Shown in pieces: positions 7,451 to 20,200 of a stretch of DNA of 64,000 nt. Below the pieces are notes generated by a model. It was not told where the DNA came from. It did not search any database and saw nothing but the letters and a program-made list of their open reading frames with translations. Position numbers and translations under genes: made by a program. This DNA comes from Acidimicrobiaceae bacterium (GTDB lineage: Bacteria; Actinomycetota; Acidimicrobiia; Acidimicrobiales; RAAP-2), in assembly GCA_947456245.1 (NCBI GenBank), contig CANGPS010000005.1, positions 23,352-87,351 of the forward strand. Direction: 5' to 3'. How positions within the stretch are numbered: the first letter of the stretch is position 1; the number at the start of each line of letters is the position of its first letter.

Positions 7451-9454
7451 ATGGCTGAGCACGTGGGTGGAGTGGAGAACGGTGCCGAATGGGAGGACCT
7501 GGCGGTCCGCACCATCAGAGCGTTGGCGATGGATGCGGTCCGCAAGGCGAGCTCAGGGCATCCCGGCACCGCCATGGCGCTCGCTCCCCTTGCGCACGTC
7601 CTGTTCGGCCGGGTCATGGACTTCGACCCGTCTGACCCCACCTGGGCTGATCGTGACCGCTTCGTGCTCTCCGCCGGCCACGCGTCGATCCTGCTCTACT
7701 CGATGCTCCACCTGACCGGCTACGACCTGTCGCTCGAGGATCTCGAGGCCTTTCGCCAGCTCGGAAGCCGCACGCCGGGCCATCCCGAGGTGGGCATGAC
7801 TCCGGGCGTCGAGGTCACCACGGGACCGCTCGGCCAGGGCTTGGCCAATGCGGTGGGCCTGGCGATCGCCGAGCGCCAGCTGCGAGCACAATACGGCGAG
7901 GACCTCTGCTCGCACCGGACCTGGGTCGTCGCCGGTGACGGCTGCCTCGAGGAGGGCATCAGCCACGAAGCCGCGTCGCTGGCAGGCCATCTCGGCCTCG
8001 GTCGCCTGGTGTGCATCTACGACGACAACCACATCACGATCGACGGCCCGACCGAGCTGGCGCTCTCCGATGATGCCGCCGAGCGCTTCCGGGCCTATGG
8101 ATGGCAGGTCATCGAGCTCGGTGAGGTTGCAAACGACCTCGACGCCATCGAGGAGGGTCTGCGCCAGGCCATGGCGGAGGAGGATCGACCCTCGCTGGTG
8201 ATCCTGCGCTCCCACATCGGGTTCCCGTCGCCTGCGTTCACAGACTCACCCCTCGCGCACGGCAACCCGTTCCCTCCTGAGGAGATCGCGATCACCAAGG
8301 AGCTCATGGGCCTGGATCCGGAGCGATCCTTCGTCGTCCCTTCGGACGTGCTCGAGGGCTATCGCACGGCCACGCAACGTGGACGTGACGCCCACGAGGC
8401 GTGGCGAGCGCGGCGTGATGCCGCCGGCGAGACCGGCTCGGCGTTCACCGAGCAGATGGCCGGCGACCTCTCCGCCGCCATCTCGGCCCCGCTGACCTCC
8501 TTCGAGACCGGGTCGTCGATCGCCACGCGCCGATCCTTCGCCGCCTGCCTCGCCGACACCGCCCCGTTGCTTCCCGGACTCGTGTCGGGCTCTGCCGATC
8601 TCACGGAGAACACCGGAACCGACCTGCCGGCCGGCCTCGCCCAGTCCATGGCCGACCCGTCTGGTCGGCAGGTCTACTTCGGGATCCGTGAGCACGCGAT
8701 GGCCGCCGCCATGACCGGCATGGCCCTCCACGGCGGGATCCTGCCGATCGGGGGCACATTCTTCGTGTTCTCCGACTACATGCGGGGGGCGATCCGGGTG
8801 GCGGCGATCTCGGACGCCAAGGTGATCTACGTGTTCACCCATGACTCGATCGGAGTCGGCGAGGACGGCCCGACGCACCAGCCGATCGAGCAGATCGCCT
8901 CACTCCGGGCGATGCCGGGCCTGAGCGTCGTCCGCCCTGCCGACGCCAACGAGTGCGCCGTCGCCTGGCGCGCCGCGCTCGAGGCTGACGGCCCTGTCGC
9001 CCTGATCCTGAGCCGCCAGAACCTCCCGGTGCTCGCCGAGACGGCGGCGCTCGCTCCCGAAGGCCTGCCTGACGGCGGATACGTCCTCGCCGAGCTGGGC
9101 GACGGTGATCTCGCCCTGACGATCGTCAGCACGGGTAGCGAGGTCAGCATTGCTCTCGAGGCAGCCGGCGTGCTGTCGGCTGAGGGGATCACGACGCGTG
9201 TGGTGTCGATGCCCTGCATGGAGTGGTTCGTCGCACAGAGTCCGTCGGATCAGGAGTCGATCCTCCCTTCGGGAGTGCCGACCCTCTCGGTCGAAGCCGG
9301 AACCACCTTCGGCTGGGGCGGCCTCGCTGATCGATCCCTCGGGATCGACCGGTTCGGGGCGAGCGCTCCGGGACCCGAGGTCTTCGCCTACCTCGGCGTG
9401 ACGGTCGATGGTGTCGTTACCGAGGCGCGGGCGCTGCTTGCTGAACTCGCCTGA
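7451..9454 (+). CDS. tkt: transketolase
   Basis: 667 residues, full length. It has the N-terminal HPGTAMALAPLAHVLF region, the thiamine-diphosphate motif GDGCLEEGISHEAASLAGH with D and N metal ligands (DDNHITIDG), the transketolase signature around GVGEDGPTHQPIEQ, and a C-terminal domain. It moves two-carbon units between sugar phosphates in the non-oxidative pentose phosphate pathway. The Ala-Ser-Ser-Gly-His-Pro-Gly catalytic His region is intact (ASSGHPGTA). It is followed 79 bases later by fbiC on the same strand. Confidence 0.96.
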   Translation: MAEHVGGVENGAEWEDLAVRTIRALAMDAVRKASSGHPGTAMALAPLAHVLFGRVMDFDPSDPTWADRDRFVLSAGHASILLYSMLHLTGYDLSLEDLEAFRQLGSRTPGHPEVGMTPGVEVTTGPLGQGLANAVGLAIAERQLRAQYGEDLCSHRTWVVAGDGCLEEGISHEAASLAGHLGLGRLVCIYDDNHITIDGPTELALSDDAAERFRAYGWQVIELGEVANDLDAIEEGLRQAMAEEDRPSLVILRSHIGFPSPAFTDSPLAHGNPFPPEEIAITKELMGLDPERSFVVPSDVLEGYRTATQRGRDAHEAWRARRDAAGETGSAFTEQMAGDLSAAISAPLTSFETGSSIATRRSFAACLADTAPLLPGLVSGSADLTENTGTDLPAGLAQSMADPSGRQVYFGIREHAMAAAMTGMALHGGILPIGGTFFVFSDYMRGAIRVAAISDAKVIYVFTHDSIGVGEDGPTHQPIEQIASLRAMPGLSVVRPADANECAVAWRAALEADGPVALILSRQNLPVLAETAALAPEGLPDGGYVLAELGDGDLALTIVSTGSEVSIALEAAGVLSAEGITTRVVSMPCMEWFVAQSPSDQESILPSGVPTLSVEAGTTFGWGGLADRSLGIDRFGASAPGPEVFAYLGVTVDGVVTEARALLAELA

Positions 9455-9533
9455 TGACAGCCCCGGCCGTCGGGTCAGCAGTGACGCTCCTGCACGACGA
9501 TCGAGGTGACGTGCCTACGATCGTTCAGGCGCG

Positions 9534-11828
9534 ATGCGGTCAGCGCCCAGCGGGGAGGCTCAGGTGGTAGGCGAAGGTGTGCAGGCGCTGATCGATGAGC
9601 CTCGGGGCGCGCTGTTCGAACGGGCGAGCGCTATCCGTGATGCAACCACCGGCAGGCGGCTCACGTACTCGCCAAAGGTGTTCATCCCACTCACGATGCT
9701 GTGCCGTGATCGCTGCGGCTACTGCACCTTCGCCAAGGCGCCCGCACGCCTCGACAGCCCCTACCTGTCGATCGAGCAGGTCGTCGAGATCGCTGCTGCT
9801 GGGGCACTCCAGGGCTGCACCGAAGCCCTGATCACCCTCGGGGAGCGACCGGAGCTCCGCTACGAGGTGGCTGCCGACTGGCTGGAACAGCACGGCTACG
9901 GATCGACAGTCGACTACGTGGCCGCGGCCGCCAAGGCGGTGCTCGAAGAGACGGGTCTGCTGCCCCATCTCAACGCTGGAGCGCTGCACCTCGACGAGCT
10001 CGCCGACCTCCGCCCGGTCTCGGCGAGTCAGGGCATGATGCTCGAGAGCCTTAATCCGGACCTGGCCGCCCATCGCCTCGCGCCGGATAAGGCGCCAGAG
10101 CGCCGGCTCGAGACGCTCGAAGCCGCCGGTCGGCTTTCCATCCCGTTCACGTCCGGGCTGTTGGTTGGGATCGGGGAATCGCAGCTCGACAGGCTCGAGG
10201 CGCTCGAGGCGATCGCTGCGTCACACCTCGAGCACGGTCACGTCCAAGAGGTCATCATCCAGAACTTCCTGCCCAAGCCGGGGACGCTGATGGCGCTGCA
10301 TCCGGCTGCACCGATCGACGAGCTGCTCTGGACGATCGCTGCGGCCAGGATCATGCTTCCTCCGAGCATTCACGTGCAGGCTCCGCCGAACCTCGTCGAT
10401 GATCCGGCGACGCTGATCGCGGCCGGGATCGATGACTTCGGCGGCATCTCGCCGGTGACCATCGATCATGTCAACCCCGAGCGGGAGTGGCCGGAGGTGG
10501 ACCGACTCACCGATGCGGCGGCTCAGGCTGGCTTCTCCCTGGCCCCGAGGCTCACGGCGTATCCCGAGTTCGTGGCTGATCCCGGTCGGTGGTTCGACCC
10601 CGCTCTCGTGACCCCCGTCCGGGTCCTCTCCGATGCAAGCGGCCTGGCGCGAGACTCCCGATGGGTCTCCGGCGGAGACGAGGTGCCGCCCTCGATGCCA
10701 TCGGCCACCCCCACCGCCGGTGATGGCCGGATCGCGGAGATCGTGGAGGGCTTCGGCGCAGGACAGGAGCTTGGCGTCGATGAGATCGAGGTGCTCTTCG
10801 GAGCGCGCGGCGGTGATGTCCGGTTGATCTGCGACGTCGCCGACGACCTGCGTCGGTCGACGGTCGGCGACGATGTCACCTATGTGATCAACCGCAACAT
10901 CAACTACACGAACGTCTGCACGTTCAAGTGCAAGTTCTGCGCCTTCTCGAAGGGTCCGCTGTCGTTGAATCTGCGGGGCGATCCCTACCTCCTCGACCTC
11001 GACGAGGTCACACGCCGGGTCGCCGAGGCGGAAGCCGAGGGCGCTACCGAGGTGTGCCTGCAGGGTGGGATCCATCCGTCCTTCGACGGCGATTACTACC
11101 TCGACGTCATCGACGCCGTCCACAAGGGATCGGACAAGATCCACATCCATGCCTTCAGCGCACTCGAGGTGTTCGAGGGGGCGAGGCGCTCTGAGATGTC
11201 GCTCGCGGACTACCTCATCGCGCTCCGGGATCGTGGCCTCAAGACGCTTCCCGGCACCGCAGCGGAGATCCTCGATGACGAGGTTCGGGCGATCATCTGT
11301 CCTGACAAGGTGAACACCGAGCAGTGGCTCGAGGTCCATGAGACCGCGCACCAGGTGGGGCTGAACTCGAACGTCACCATCATGTTCGGCAGCGTCGAGG
11401 CTCCTCGGTCGTGGGCTCGGCACATGGTGCGGACCCGAGAGGTCCAGAAGAGGACCGGAGGCTTCACCGAGTTCGTCCCGCTGCCCTTCGTGCACATGGC
11501 TACGCCGGTGTTCCTCCGAGGGATGGCCCGCAAGGGCCCCACCTGGCGCGAGGCGTTGCTGATGCACGCGATCGGCCGACTGGCCTATCGAGGGGCCATC
11601 GACAACGTCCAGGTGAGCTGGGTCAAGATGGGGGTCGAGGGCTCGGCGCAGGTCCTTGGGGCCGGGGCTAACGACCTCGGTGGGACGTTGATGGACGAGA
11701 ACATCTCACGCGCCGCAGGTGCCTCGCACGGCCAGCGGATGGAGACCGAGGATCTCGAGGCCATCGTGGCGCCGCTCGGACGCCCACTGGTCCAGAGGAC
11801 GACGCTCTACGGGGTCCCCACAGCGTGA
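9534..11828 (+). CDS. fbiC: FO synthase FbiC (CofG-CofH fusion)
   Basis: 764 residues with two radical-SAM domains. The N-terminal (CofG-like) half has CRDRCGYC (Cys57, Cys61, Cys64). The C-terminal (CofH-like) half has CTFKCKFC (Cys462, Cys466, Cys469). Both are CX3CX2C clusters for 4Fe-4S/SAM. The enzyme condenses tyrosine with a ribityl-pyrimidine to give FO, the chromophore of coenzyme F420. The fused form is typical of actinobacteria. The start is weakly supported: no Shine-Dalgarno, and a TACGAT lies 12 bases upstream. Its stop overlaps the GTG of the next gene. Confidence 0.95.
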   Translation: MRSAPSGEAQVVGEGVQALIDEPRGALFERASAIRDATTGRRLTYSPKVFIPLTMLCRDRCGYCTFAKAPARLDSPYLSIEQVVEIAAAGALQGCTEALITLGERPELRYEVAADWLEQHGYGSTVDYVAAAAKAVLEETGLLPHLNAGALHLDELADLRPVSASQGMMLESLNPDLAAHRLAPDKAPERRLETLEAAGRLSIPFTSGLLVGIGESQLDRLEALEAIAASHLEHGHVQEVIIQNFLPKPGTLMALHPAAPIDELLWTIAAARIMLPPSIHVQAPPNLVDDPATLIAAGIDDFGGISPVTIDHVNPEREWPEVDRLTDAAAQAGFSLAPRLTAYPEFVADPGRWFDPALVTPVRVLSDASGLARDSRWVSGGDEVPPSMPSATPTAGDGRIAEIVEGFGAGQELGVDEIEVLFGARGGDVRLICDVADDLRRSTVGDDVTYVINRNINYTNVCTFKCKFCAFSKGPLSLNLRGDPYLLDLDEVTRRVAEAEAEGATEVCLQGGIHPSFDGDYYLDVIDAVHKGSDKIHIHAFSALEVFEGARRSEMSLADYLIALRDRGLKTLPGTAAEILDDEVRAIICPDKVNTEQWLEVHETAHQVGLNSNVTIMFGSVEAPRSWARHMVRTREVQKRTGGFTEFVPLPFVHMATPVFLRGMARKGPTWREALLMHAIGRLAYRGAIDNVQVSWVKMGVEGSAQVLGAGANDLGGTLMDENISRAAGASHGQRMETEDLEAIVAPLGRPLVQRTTLYGVPTA

Positions 11829-12862
11829 GCGCCTCGGGTTCGGACGCCGAGGTCTGGCGGTCCCTGCTCGACCAGGTCCCCAGCGCCAAGGAGCTGACCA
11901 GCAGCCAAGCCACGATCGTCCGCTCCCTGCTCGAGACCGTCGGCGTGCTGGCTCGACGCAGCTCGCACACGCTGGACCTCAAGATCGCCGACGCGGCGCT
12001 GGCGGAGATGGCCGAGGCCTTCAGCATCTTCGGCCCCTATCGCGAGGCGAGGAAGATCACGATGTTCGGCTCCGCCCGGACCCAGGCCGACGACCCTGTG
12101 TACGTTCTGGCTCGAGACCTCGCCGAGCGGCTTGCGGATGACGGCTGGATGGTCGTCACGGGCGCAGGGCCGGGCATCATGCAAGCTGGCACCGAGGGTG
12201 CCGGACGAGAGCGCTCGTTCGGCGTCAACATCAAGCTGCCGATGGAGCAGGGCGCCAACCCGATCATCGCCGAGGACTCGAAGCTCGTCGAGATGCGCTA
12301 CTTCTTCACCCGAAAGCTGATCCTGGTGAAGGAGTCCGATGCCTACGCGATCCTCCCCGGTGGCTTCGGCACGCTGGACGAGGCCTTCGAGCTGCTCACG
12401 CTGCTCCAGACGGGCAAGGCGCAGCCGGCGCCGGTGATCCTGGTCGAGACGCCGGGAGGCAGCTACTGGCACCGGTGGCAGGAGTTCATCGACGCCGAGG
12501 CGATCTCGGCGGGCTACGTCTCGCACGAGGACGCCGACTTCTACTCGGTGGTCAACACCGTGGACGAGGCGGTCGACGTCATCGAGGGCTTCTATCGGGT
12601 GTACCACTCGAGCCGGATGGTCGGCGACCTGCTCGTCATGCGGCTCAAGCTCGCTCCCTCGGCGGCGGAGCTCGAGGACCTCAACCTGCGCTTCGCCGAC
12701 ATCGTCGTCGAGGGGAGGATCCGATCAGTGGAGCCGCTGGCTCCAGAGGTGGCTGGCGAGGATCACCTCGATCTCCCCCGGATCGCCCTGCGGTTCAACC
12801 GCCTCCACTACGGCCGGCTCCGACAGCTGATCGACGCCCTCAATCGGTGCACCGGCTCCTGA
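11825..12862 (+). CDS. LOG-family (Rossmann, lysine-decarboxylase-like) protein
   Basis: 345 residues from a GTG overlapping the fbiC stop. The core contains VTGAGPGIMQAGTEGA and the signature PGGFGTLDEAFE of the LOG family (cytokinin-activating nucleoside monophosphate phosphoribohydrolases; SLOG superfamily). It is longer than plain LOG (about 190 residues), with an N-terminal helical extension of about 75 residues and a C-terminal extension of about 100. Predicted role is cleavage of the N-glycosidic bond of a nucleotide, or nucleotide sensing. Tight coupling with fbiC is notable but gives no proof of a role in F420 metabolism. Confidence 0.85.
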   Translation: MSASGSDAEVWRSLLDQVPSAKELTSSQATIVRSLLETVGVLARRSSHTLDLKIADAALAEMAEAFSIFGPYREARKITMFGSARTQADDPVYVLARDLAERLADDGWMVVTGAGPGIMQAGTEGAGRERSFGVNIKLPMEQGANPIIAEDSKLVEMRYFFTRKLILVKESDAYAILPGGFGTLDEAFELLTLLQTGKAQPAPVILVETPGGSYWHRWQEFIDAEAISAGYVSHEDADFYSVVNTVDEAVDVIEGFYRVYHSSRMVGDLLVMRLKLAPSAAELEDLNLRFADIVVEGRIRSVEPLAPEVAGEDHLDLPRIALRFNRLHYGRLRQLIDALNRCTGS

Positions 12863-12866
12863 GCGC

Positions 12867-13094
12867 TCAGCAGTCGTCCTGATCTGCGGCGCCGTTGATC
12901 CCACCGAGGAGCATCGATGCCTTCTCGACGCTCCGTCGGGCACGGGTCACGACCCGCTCGGTCCGGGCGGCGTCTGAGGTCTTTGGATCCTCATCGGACA
13001 TGGCCTCACCCAGGAGCTCGAGCGCGAGGTCGGCGAGCTGCTCCGCGAGATCGTCGAGCCGCCCAGCCAGCGACCCGATCTGCTCGTCCCTCAC
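12867..13094 (-). CDS. small helical protein of unknown function
   Basis: 75 residues starting at the GTG whose first bases overlap the stop of the acyl-CoA ligase (GTGA, four bases). A longer in-frame reading exists but lies inside the ligase gene. The sequence is acidic and predicted helical (LAGRLDDLAEQLADLALELL), possibly coiled-coil, and ends GINGAADQDDC. No family is recognised. Coupling to the ligase and in-frame continuity support it as a real gene. Confidence 0.6.
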   Translation of the reverse strand: MRDEQIGSLAGRLDDLAEQLADLALELLGEAMSDEDPKTSDAARTERVVTRARRSVEKASMLLGGINGAADQDDC

Positions 13095-14716
13095 GATGCG
13101 GGGCCGACGACCTCGACGTCGAGCGCTCCCTCGGCATACTGCGCTCTCAGCACCTTCTTGTCGAACTTCCCCACCGAGGTCTTCGGCACCTCGCTGATGA
13201 ACGTCCAGCGCTCGGGCAGCCACCACTTGGCCACGCGGCTGCCCAGGAAGTCGAGCAGCGCCTCGGACGTGACCGTGGCACCAGGGCGCGGCACCACGCA
13301 GGCCAGCGGTCGCTCGTCCCACCGGTCGTCGGGAACGGCGACGACGGCGGCCTCGAACACGTCAGGATGGGCCATGATCTCGTCCTCGAGCTCCAAGCTC
13401 GAGATCCATTCGCCGCCAGACTTGATGACGTCCTTGGATCGGTCGGCGATCACCATGAAGCCCTCAGGGTCGAGGCTCCCGACGTCCCCGGTCCTCAGCC
13501 AGCCGTCATGGAACTTCTCGGGGTCGTCGTCAAGGTAGTACGAGGCGGTGATCCAGGGCCCGGAGATCTCGAACTCGCCCACAGACTCGCCATCGTTGGG
13601 CAGCACCGAGCCGTCATCGGCCACCACCCGGACCTTGACCCCAGCCAGCACCCGTCCCGCCTTCACCCGGTAGTCCATGGCGTGGGCGGGATCCGACCTC
13701 GACGGCGGGTGGCTCACTGCGGCCAGCGGGCTCGTCTCCGTCATGCCCCATCCCTGGATGATGTTGACCCCGAAGAGCCCCTCGAAGGACTCCATGAGGG
13801 TGCGCGGGACGGCGGAGCCTCCGGCGGTCACCATGCGGAGCGAGCTCATGTCGACCGGATCCTCGGTGGCGACGGCGAGGAGGTCGTTCCAGACCGTCGG
13901 CACGCCGCAGGCCAGCGTCGGCCGCGTCTCGGGGATGATCCGAGACAGCGCCTTTCCCATCAGGTGCTGCTGGGGCAGGACGATGTCGCAGCCCGACATC
14001 CACGCCGCATAGGGGGTCCCCCACGCGTTGGCGTGAAACATCGGGACGATCACGAGGATCCGGTCGCTCTCGCCCATGCCGATCGAGTTGGCCGAGGTCT
14101 CAGCCATCGAGTGCAGGTAAGTCGAACGATGCGAGTAGACCACACCCTTCGGGTTCCCGGTGGTGCCGCTCGTGTAGCACATCGCTGCGGCGGCGTTCTC
14201 GGGAAGGACGGGCCACTGCGTCACAGGCTCGGCTCCGGCCACGAGCTCCTCGTATCGCAGGACGTCACCGAGCGCACTGGCATCGCCGTCACCCACCACG
14301 ATGAAGGTCTCGACCGTGCGGAGGTCGTCCACGACCCGAGCCAGCAGCGGGATGAGGACGTCGTCGACGATGACGACCTTGTCCTCGGCGTGGTTGATCA
14401 CGTAGCTGAGCTGCTCGGGGAACAGGCGGATGTTCAAGGTGTGGAGTACCGCACCCATGGAAGGCACGGCGAGGTAGGCCTCCATGTGCGCCTGGTTGTT
14501 CCAGAGGAACGTCCCCACCCGATCGCCGTCTGCGACGCCGAGCGACCGCAGCGCGCCGGCGAGCCGCTCTGCTCGTGCGCCGACCTCGGCGAAGGTGGCC
14601 TCGCGGTATCCGTCTTCGAGGACCGTGATCACCTTCGACTGCGCATGGACTGACTGTCCAAAGGTCAGGATGTCGCTGATCAGCAGCGGCGTCTCCTGCA
14701 TGGTGCTCTCGAGCAT
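13091..14716 (-). CDS. long-chain/medium-chain fatty acid-CoA ligase
   Basis: 541 residues from the ATG at 14716, which has a GGGGGAG ribosome binding site; an in-frame extension to 14920 overlaps the divergent NlpC/P60 gene and is rejected. ANL-superfamily motifs are present: P-loop [21 protein letters not shown], the adenylation-domain stretch [16 protein letters not shown], and the C-terminal catalytic Lys region [12 protein letters not shown]. It activates fatty acids to acyl-CoA with ATP. The motif layout resembles acyl-CoA ligases of the FadD/AlkK group; chain length cannot be told. Confidence 0.93.
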   Translation of the reverse strand: MLESTMQETPLLISDILTFGQSVHAQSKVITVLEDGYREATFAEVGARAERLAGALRSLGVADGDRVGTFLWNNQAHMEAYLAVPSMGAVLHTLNIRLFPEQLSYVINHAEDKVVIVDDVLIPLLARVVDDLRTVETFIVVGDGDASALGDVLRYEELVAGAEPVTQWPVLPENAAAAMCYTSGTTGNPKGVVYSHRSTYLHSMAETSANSIGMGESDRILVIVPMFHANAWGTPYAAWMSGCDIVLPQQHLMGKALSRIIPETRPTLACGVPTVWNDLLAVATEDPVDMSSLRMVTAGGSAVPRTLMESFEGLFGVNIIQGWGMTETSPLAAVSHPPSRSDPAHAMDYRVKAGRVLAGVKVRVVADDGSVLPNDGESVGEFEISGPWITASYYLDDDPEKFHDGWLRTGDVGSLDPEGFMVIADRSKDVIKSGGEWISSLELEDEIMAHPDVFEAAVVAVPDDRWDERPLACVVPRPGATVTSEALLDFLGSRVAKWWLPERWTFISEVPKTSVGKFDKKVLRAQYAEGALDVEVVGPAS

Positions 14717-14801
14717 CTCGGCTCCCCCTCTGTGGTCGAACGTGGCGTCCGACGCCCGATCGTATCGGTCGCACCCTTCGCGGAGCGACCGTTGTCCCAT
14801 C

Positions 14802-15671
14802 ATGTTCTCCGCTCGTCTCCGCTGGGTGATCGTCACCGTGATGGCGATCGGGATGGCCCCCGTGCTGGCGGTCGCCCTCGTGTGCGCGGTGGTGGTCGGC
14901 ATCGAGTCGCCTGATGCCACGGGGTCTCCTCCCGGCGGTCAGGTCGCAGGCCGTCTCGCAGTGCCGCCGCGATGGGCCCAGATCGAGATCGCGGCGGCGA
15001 GCACGTGTCCGGGCCTCTCGTGGTCGATCCTCGGATCGCTCGGTTGGCTCGCCTCCCGGACCGCTCGTCTGCCCCACGGGCATCCCCCGCCCTGGTGGGG
15101 ATGGGATGGCGGCGTCTTCGGTGTCGTCGTGGGAGACGGCAGGGTCCCCATCGACCGCTTGGCTGCGGCCACGAGGGCGTCGTCGGCCGTCTGTGCGGCA
15201 GAGGCCTCCGGAGGGTCGCTGACCGCTGGTCTGGTCGAGCTCACCGGTGGCGGCTCTTGGGCTCTGGAGGTCGAGGTGCTGGCGGCGAGCCTCAGGGATG
15301 CCCCCGCTCTCCTCGAAGTGGATGCAGTGGCCATCGACTTCGCCGTGCACGCACTGGGGACGCCCTACGCATGGGGTGGGAACGGCCCGGGCACCTACGA
15401 CTGCTCAGGCCTGATCGTGGCGGCAGAGCGTTCGGCCGGACGCACGGTGCCGAGGACGGCCCAGGCGCAGCACGACGCGTCGAGACTCGAACCACCCCCA
15501 GGACAGCCTGGCGACCTGGCCTTCTTCGGAGGAGGCCCCTCTGACATCGGACACGTCGGCCTCATCATCGGTGCCGGGCTCATGATCGATGCTCCCCACA
15601 CCGGGGCCGTGGTCAGGATCGAGTCCTATGGCTGGGACGAGCTCGTCGACGAGGGGGCGTTGCGCGGTTGA
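14802..15671 (+). CDS. exported NlpC/P60 peptidoglycan hydrolase
   Basis: 289 residues from the ATG at 14802. An N-terminal transmembrane/signal segment (about 8-35, WVIVTVMAIGMAPVLAVALV) precedes a linker region and a C-terminal NlpC/P60 domain. Its catalytic Cys lies in YAWGGNGPGTYDCSGL, and the His in the stretch from PGDLAFFGG to DIGHVGLI. Such cysteine peptidases cut peptide stems of peptidoglycan (gamma-D-Glu to meso-DAP). The middle region has no recognised fold. It is divergent from the acyl-CoA ligase (85-base spacer) and convergent with gltD. The start is uncertain; there is no clear Shine-Dalgarno. Confidence 0.85.
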   Translation: MFSARLRWVIVTVMAIGMAPVLAVALVCAVVVGIESPDATGSPPGGQVAGRLAVPPRWAQIEIAAASTCPGLSWSILGSLGWLASRTARLPHGHPPPWWGWDGGVFGVVVGDGRVPIDRLAAATRASSAVCAAEASGGSLTAGLVELTGGGSWALEVEVLAASLRDAPALLEVDAVAIDFAVHALGTPYAWGGNGPGTYDCSGLIVAAERSAGRTVPRTAQAQHDASRLEPPPGQPGDLAFFGGGPSDIGHVGLIIGAGLMIDAPHTGAVVRIESYGWDELVDEGALRG

Positions 15672-15672
15672 C

Positions 15673-17203
<1,531 letters not shown>

Positions 17204-17211
<8 letters not shown>

Positions 17212-20200
17212 GTGAGGCCTCCATGATCGCGGTGTCCACATCGCGGCCGTCGCGCTCCGCGTCGGCGATGGTCTTGAGGACTCGGCGGTAGTCCCTCGGC
17301 ATGATCTTGACGAAGTCGCCCAGAGCCGAGGGGTCGGACAGTATGCGGTCAGCGACCGCGGAACCCGTCTCCTCTAGGTGCACAGCGAGCACCCCTCGGA
17401 GCCAGGACTCATCCTCCGCTCCGAGCGGCTCGACGTCGACCATCTCGTCGTTCACCCGATCGCCCACCGTCCGGTCCGGGTCGTAGAGGAAGGCCATGCC
17501 GCCGGACATCCCCGCCCCGAAGTTCCGTCCCGTCGGGCCGAGGACGACCGCCCGACCACCGGTCATGTACTCACAGCCGTGGTCGCCCACACCTTCGACG
17601 ACCGCGGTGGCGCCTGAGTTACGCACGCAGAAGCGCTCCCCCACCTTTCCTCGGACGTAGAGCTCACCTGAGGTCGCTCCGTAGAGCAGCACGTTCCCGG
17701 CGATGATCTGGTCCTCGGCGACGAAGGGAGCCGATGGATCCGGCGTCACCACGATGCGACCACCCGAGAGACCCTTGCCGACGTAGTCGTTCGCGTCGCC
17801 GAAGAGCCGCAAGGTCAACCCCTTGGGCACGAAGGCACCGAAGCTCTGTCCGGCCGAGCCCCGGAGCGTGACCTCGACGGTGTCGTCGCTCAGGGTGGCC
17901 CCACCGAACCGCTTGGTGATCTCGTACCCAGTGAGGGCACCGACCGACCGATCACGGTTGGTGATGGCAACCTCGATCTTCACCTTCTCACCAGACTCGA
18001 AGGTCGGTGCCATGAGGGGGATGATCTGCTGGTCGAGGGCCATGTCCAGGCCGTGATCCTGCGAGGTCGTGCACCGGGTGGTCACCCCGGTGATGCTCGA
18101 TGGAGCGTCGAGGATCGGTGTCAGGTCGAGACCGGACGCCTTCCAGTGGTTCACCGCTCTGGCAGCATCGAGCAGGTCGGTGCGTCCGATCGCCTCCTCG
18201 AGCGAGCGAAGCCCGAGGGCGGCGAGGATCTCCCTCACCTCCTCGGCGATGAACTCGAAGAAGGTCTCCACGAACTCAGGCTTGCCGCTGTAGCGGTCCC
18301 GGAGGGTCGGGTTCTGCGTGGCGATGCCGACCGGGCATGTGTCGAGGTGGCAGACGCGCATCATCACGCATCCGGAGACCACGAGCGGGGCGCTGGCGAA
18401 GCCGTACTCCTCCGCTCCGAGCAGTGCGGCGATGACGACATCTCGACCCGTCTTCATCTGTCCATCGACCTGGACGACGATGCGGTCGCGCAGCCCGTTC
18501 ATCAGCAGGGTCTGCTGGGTCTCGGCGAGACCGAGCTCCCAGGGGCCGCCGGCGTGCTTCAGCGACGTCAGAGGGGCCGCACCGGTGCCACCGTCGTATC
18601 CCGAGATCAGGACGACGTCGGAGTGGGCCTTTGCCACACCCGCCGCAACCGTCCCGACGCCGACCTCGGAGACGAGCTTCACGTGGACCCGGGCCTCGGG
18701 GTTCGCGCTCTTCAGGTCGTGGATCAGCTGAGCGATGTCCTCGATGGAGTAGATGTCGTGGTGCGGTGGAGGCGAGATCAGGCCGACACCGGGAGTGGAG
18801 TGCCGGGTGGCGGCGATCCACGGGTACACCTTGTGTCCGGGGAGCTGGCCTCCCTCACCGGGCTTCGCCCCCTGGGCGATCTTGATCTGGATGTCGTCGG
18901 CGTTGACGAGGTAGTCGCTCGTCACCCCGAAGCGGCCAGAGGCCACCTGCTTGATTGCGCTCCGACGCAGGTCGCCGTTCTCGTCCGGCGTGAACCGGTC
19001 GACGTCTTCGCCGCCCTCTCCGGTGTTGGATCGACCTCCGAGCCGGTTCATGGCGATGGCGAGGGTCTCGTGCGCCTCCGCCGAGATCGAGCCGTAGGAC
19101 ATCGCGCCGGTGTTGAACCGGGAGACGATCGCCGAGGCACCCTCGACCTCGTCGATCGGGATGGAGGCGGACTCCTCGGTCCGGATGCGCATGAGCCCTC
19201 GGAGGGTCGAGAGCTTCTCGGCCTGGTCGTCGACGAGGGAGGTGTACTCCTTGAAGATCTCGTAGCGACCGGATCGGGCGGCGTGCTGGAGCTTGAAGAC
19301 CGACTTGGGGTTGAACAGGTGGACCTCGCCCTCGCGACGCCACTGGTACTCCCCGCCCACCGAGAGCTCCCGATGGGCACGCTCGGTGGGTCGATCGGAG
19401 TGCGCGTCACGATGGCGGACGAGGACCTCCTCGGCCACGACACCGAGGCCGATGCCGCCGAGCCTGCTCGCCGTGCCGGTGAAGTACGTGTCGATCACCG
19501 GCTTGGCGAGGCCGATCGACTCGAAGATCTGCGCTCCCGTGTAGGAGGCCACCGTCGAGACGCCCATCTTCGACATCACCTTGAGGACGCCCTTCGAGGC
19601 GGCCTTGGTGTAGTTCTTGTGCGCCTGGCGGGGGCTCACTCCCTCGAGCAGGCCCGACGAGATCATGTCGTCGATGGTGTCGAAGGCCATGTAGGGGTTC
19701 ACCGCGCCGGCGCCGAAGCCGATGAGGAGCGCCATGTGGTGCACCTCACGGGCGTCGCCGCTCTCGACGACCAGCCCCACCTTGGTGCGCTCCTTGTGGC
19801 GGACCAGGTGCTGGTGGACGGCGGCCGTGAGCAGCAGCGACGGGATCGGGGCCAGCTCGATCGTCGAGTTCCGATCTGACAGGACGATGATGTTCGCTCC
19901 ATCGGCGATGGCGCCGGACACCTTGGCGCAGATCTCCTCGATGGCGCTGGCCAGCAGTGCGCCTGGATCCTCGCCTGCGCTCGGGACCGGGAACAGGCCG
20001 TCGATGGCGAAGCTGCGGAATCCGGGCGTCTCACCGTGCTCGTTGACGTAGAGCAGCTTGGCCAGCTGGTCCCGGTCGATGATGGGCTGCCCGATGACGA
20101 TCTGCCGGCAGCTGTCCGCGCTGGGGGCCAGCAGGTTGGCCTCGGGTCCGATGGTGCCGGACAGCGCCGTCACCAGCTCCTCACGGATGGCGTCGAGCGG

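Noticed and set aside
14717..14920. 68-residue N-terminal extension of the acyl-CoA ligase
   Set aside because: It overlaps the divergent NlpC/P60 gene, while the ATG at 14716 has a strong ribosome binding site and a normal family start.
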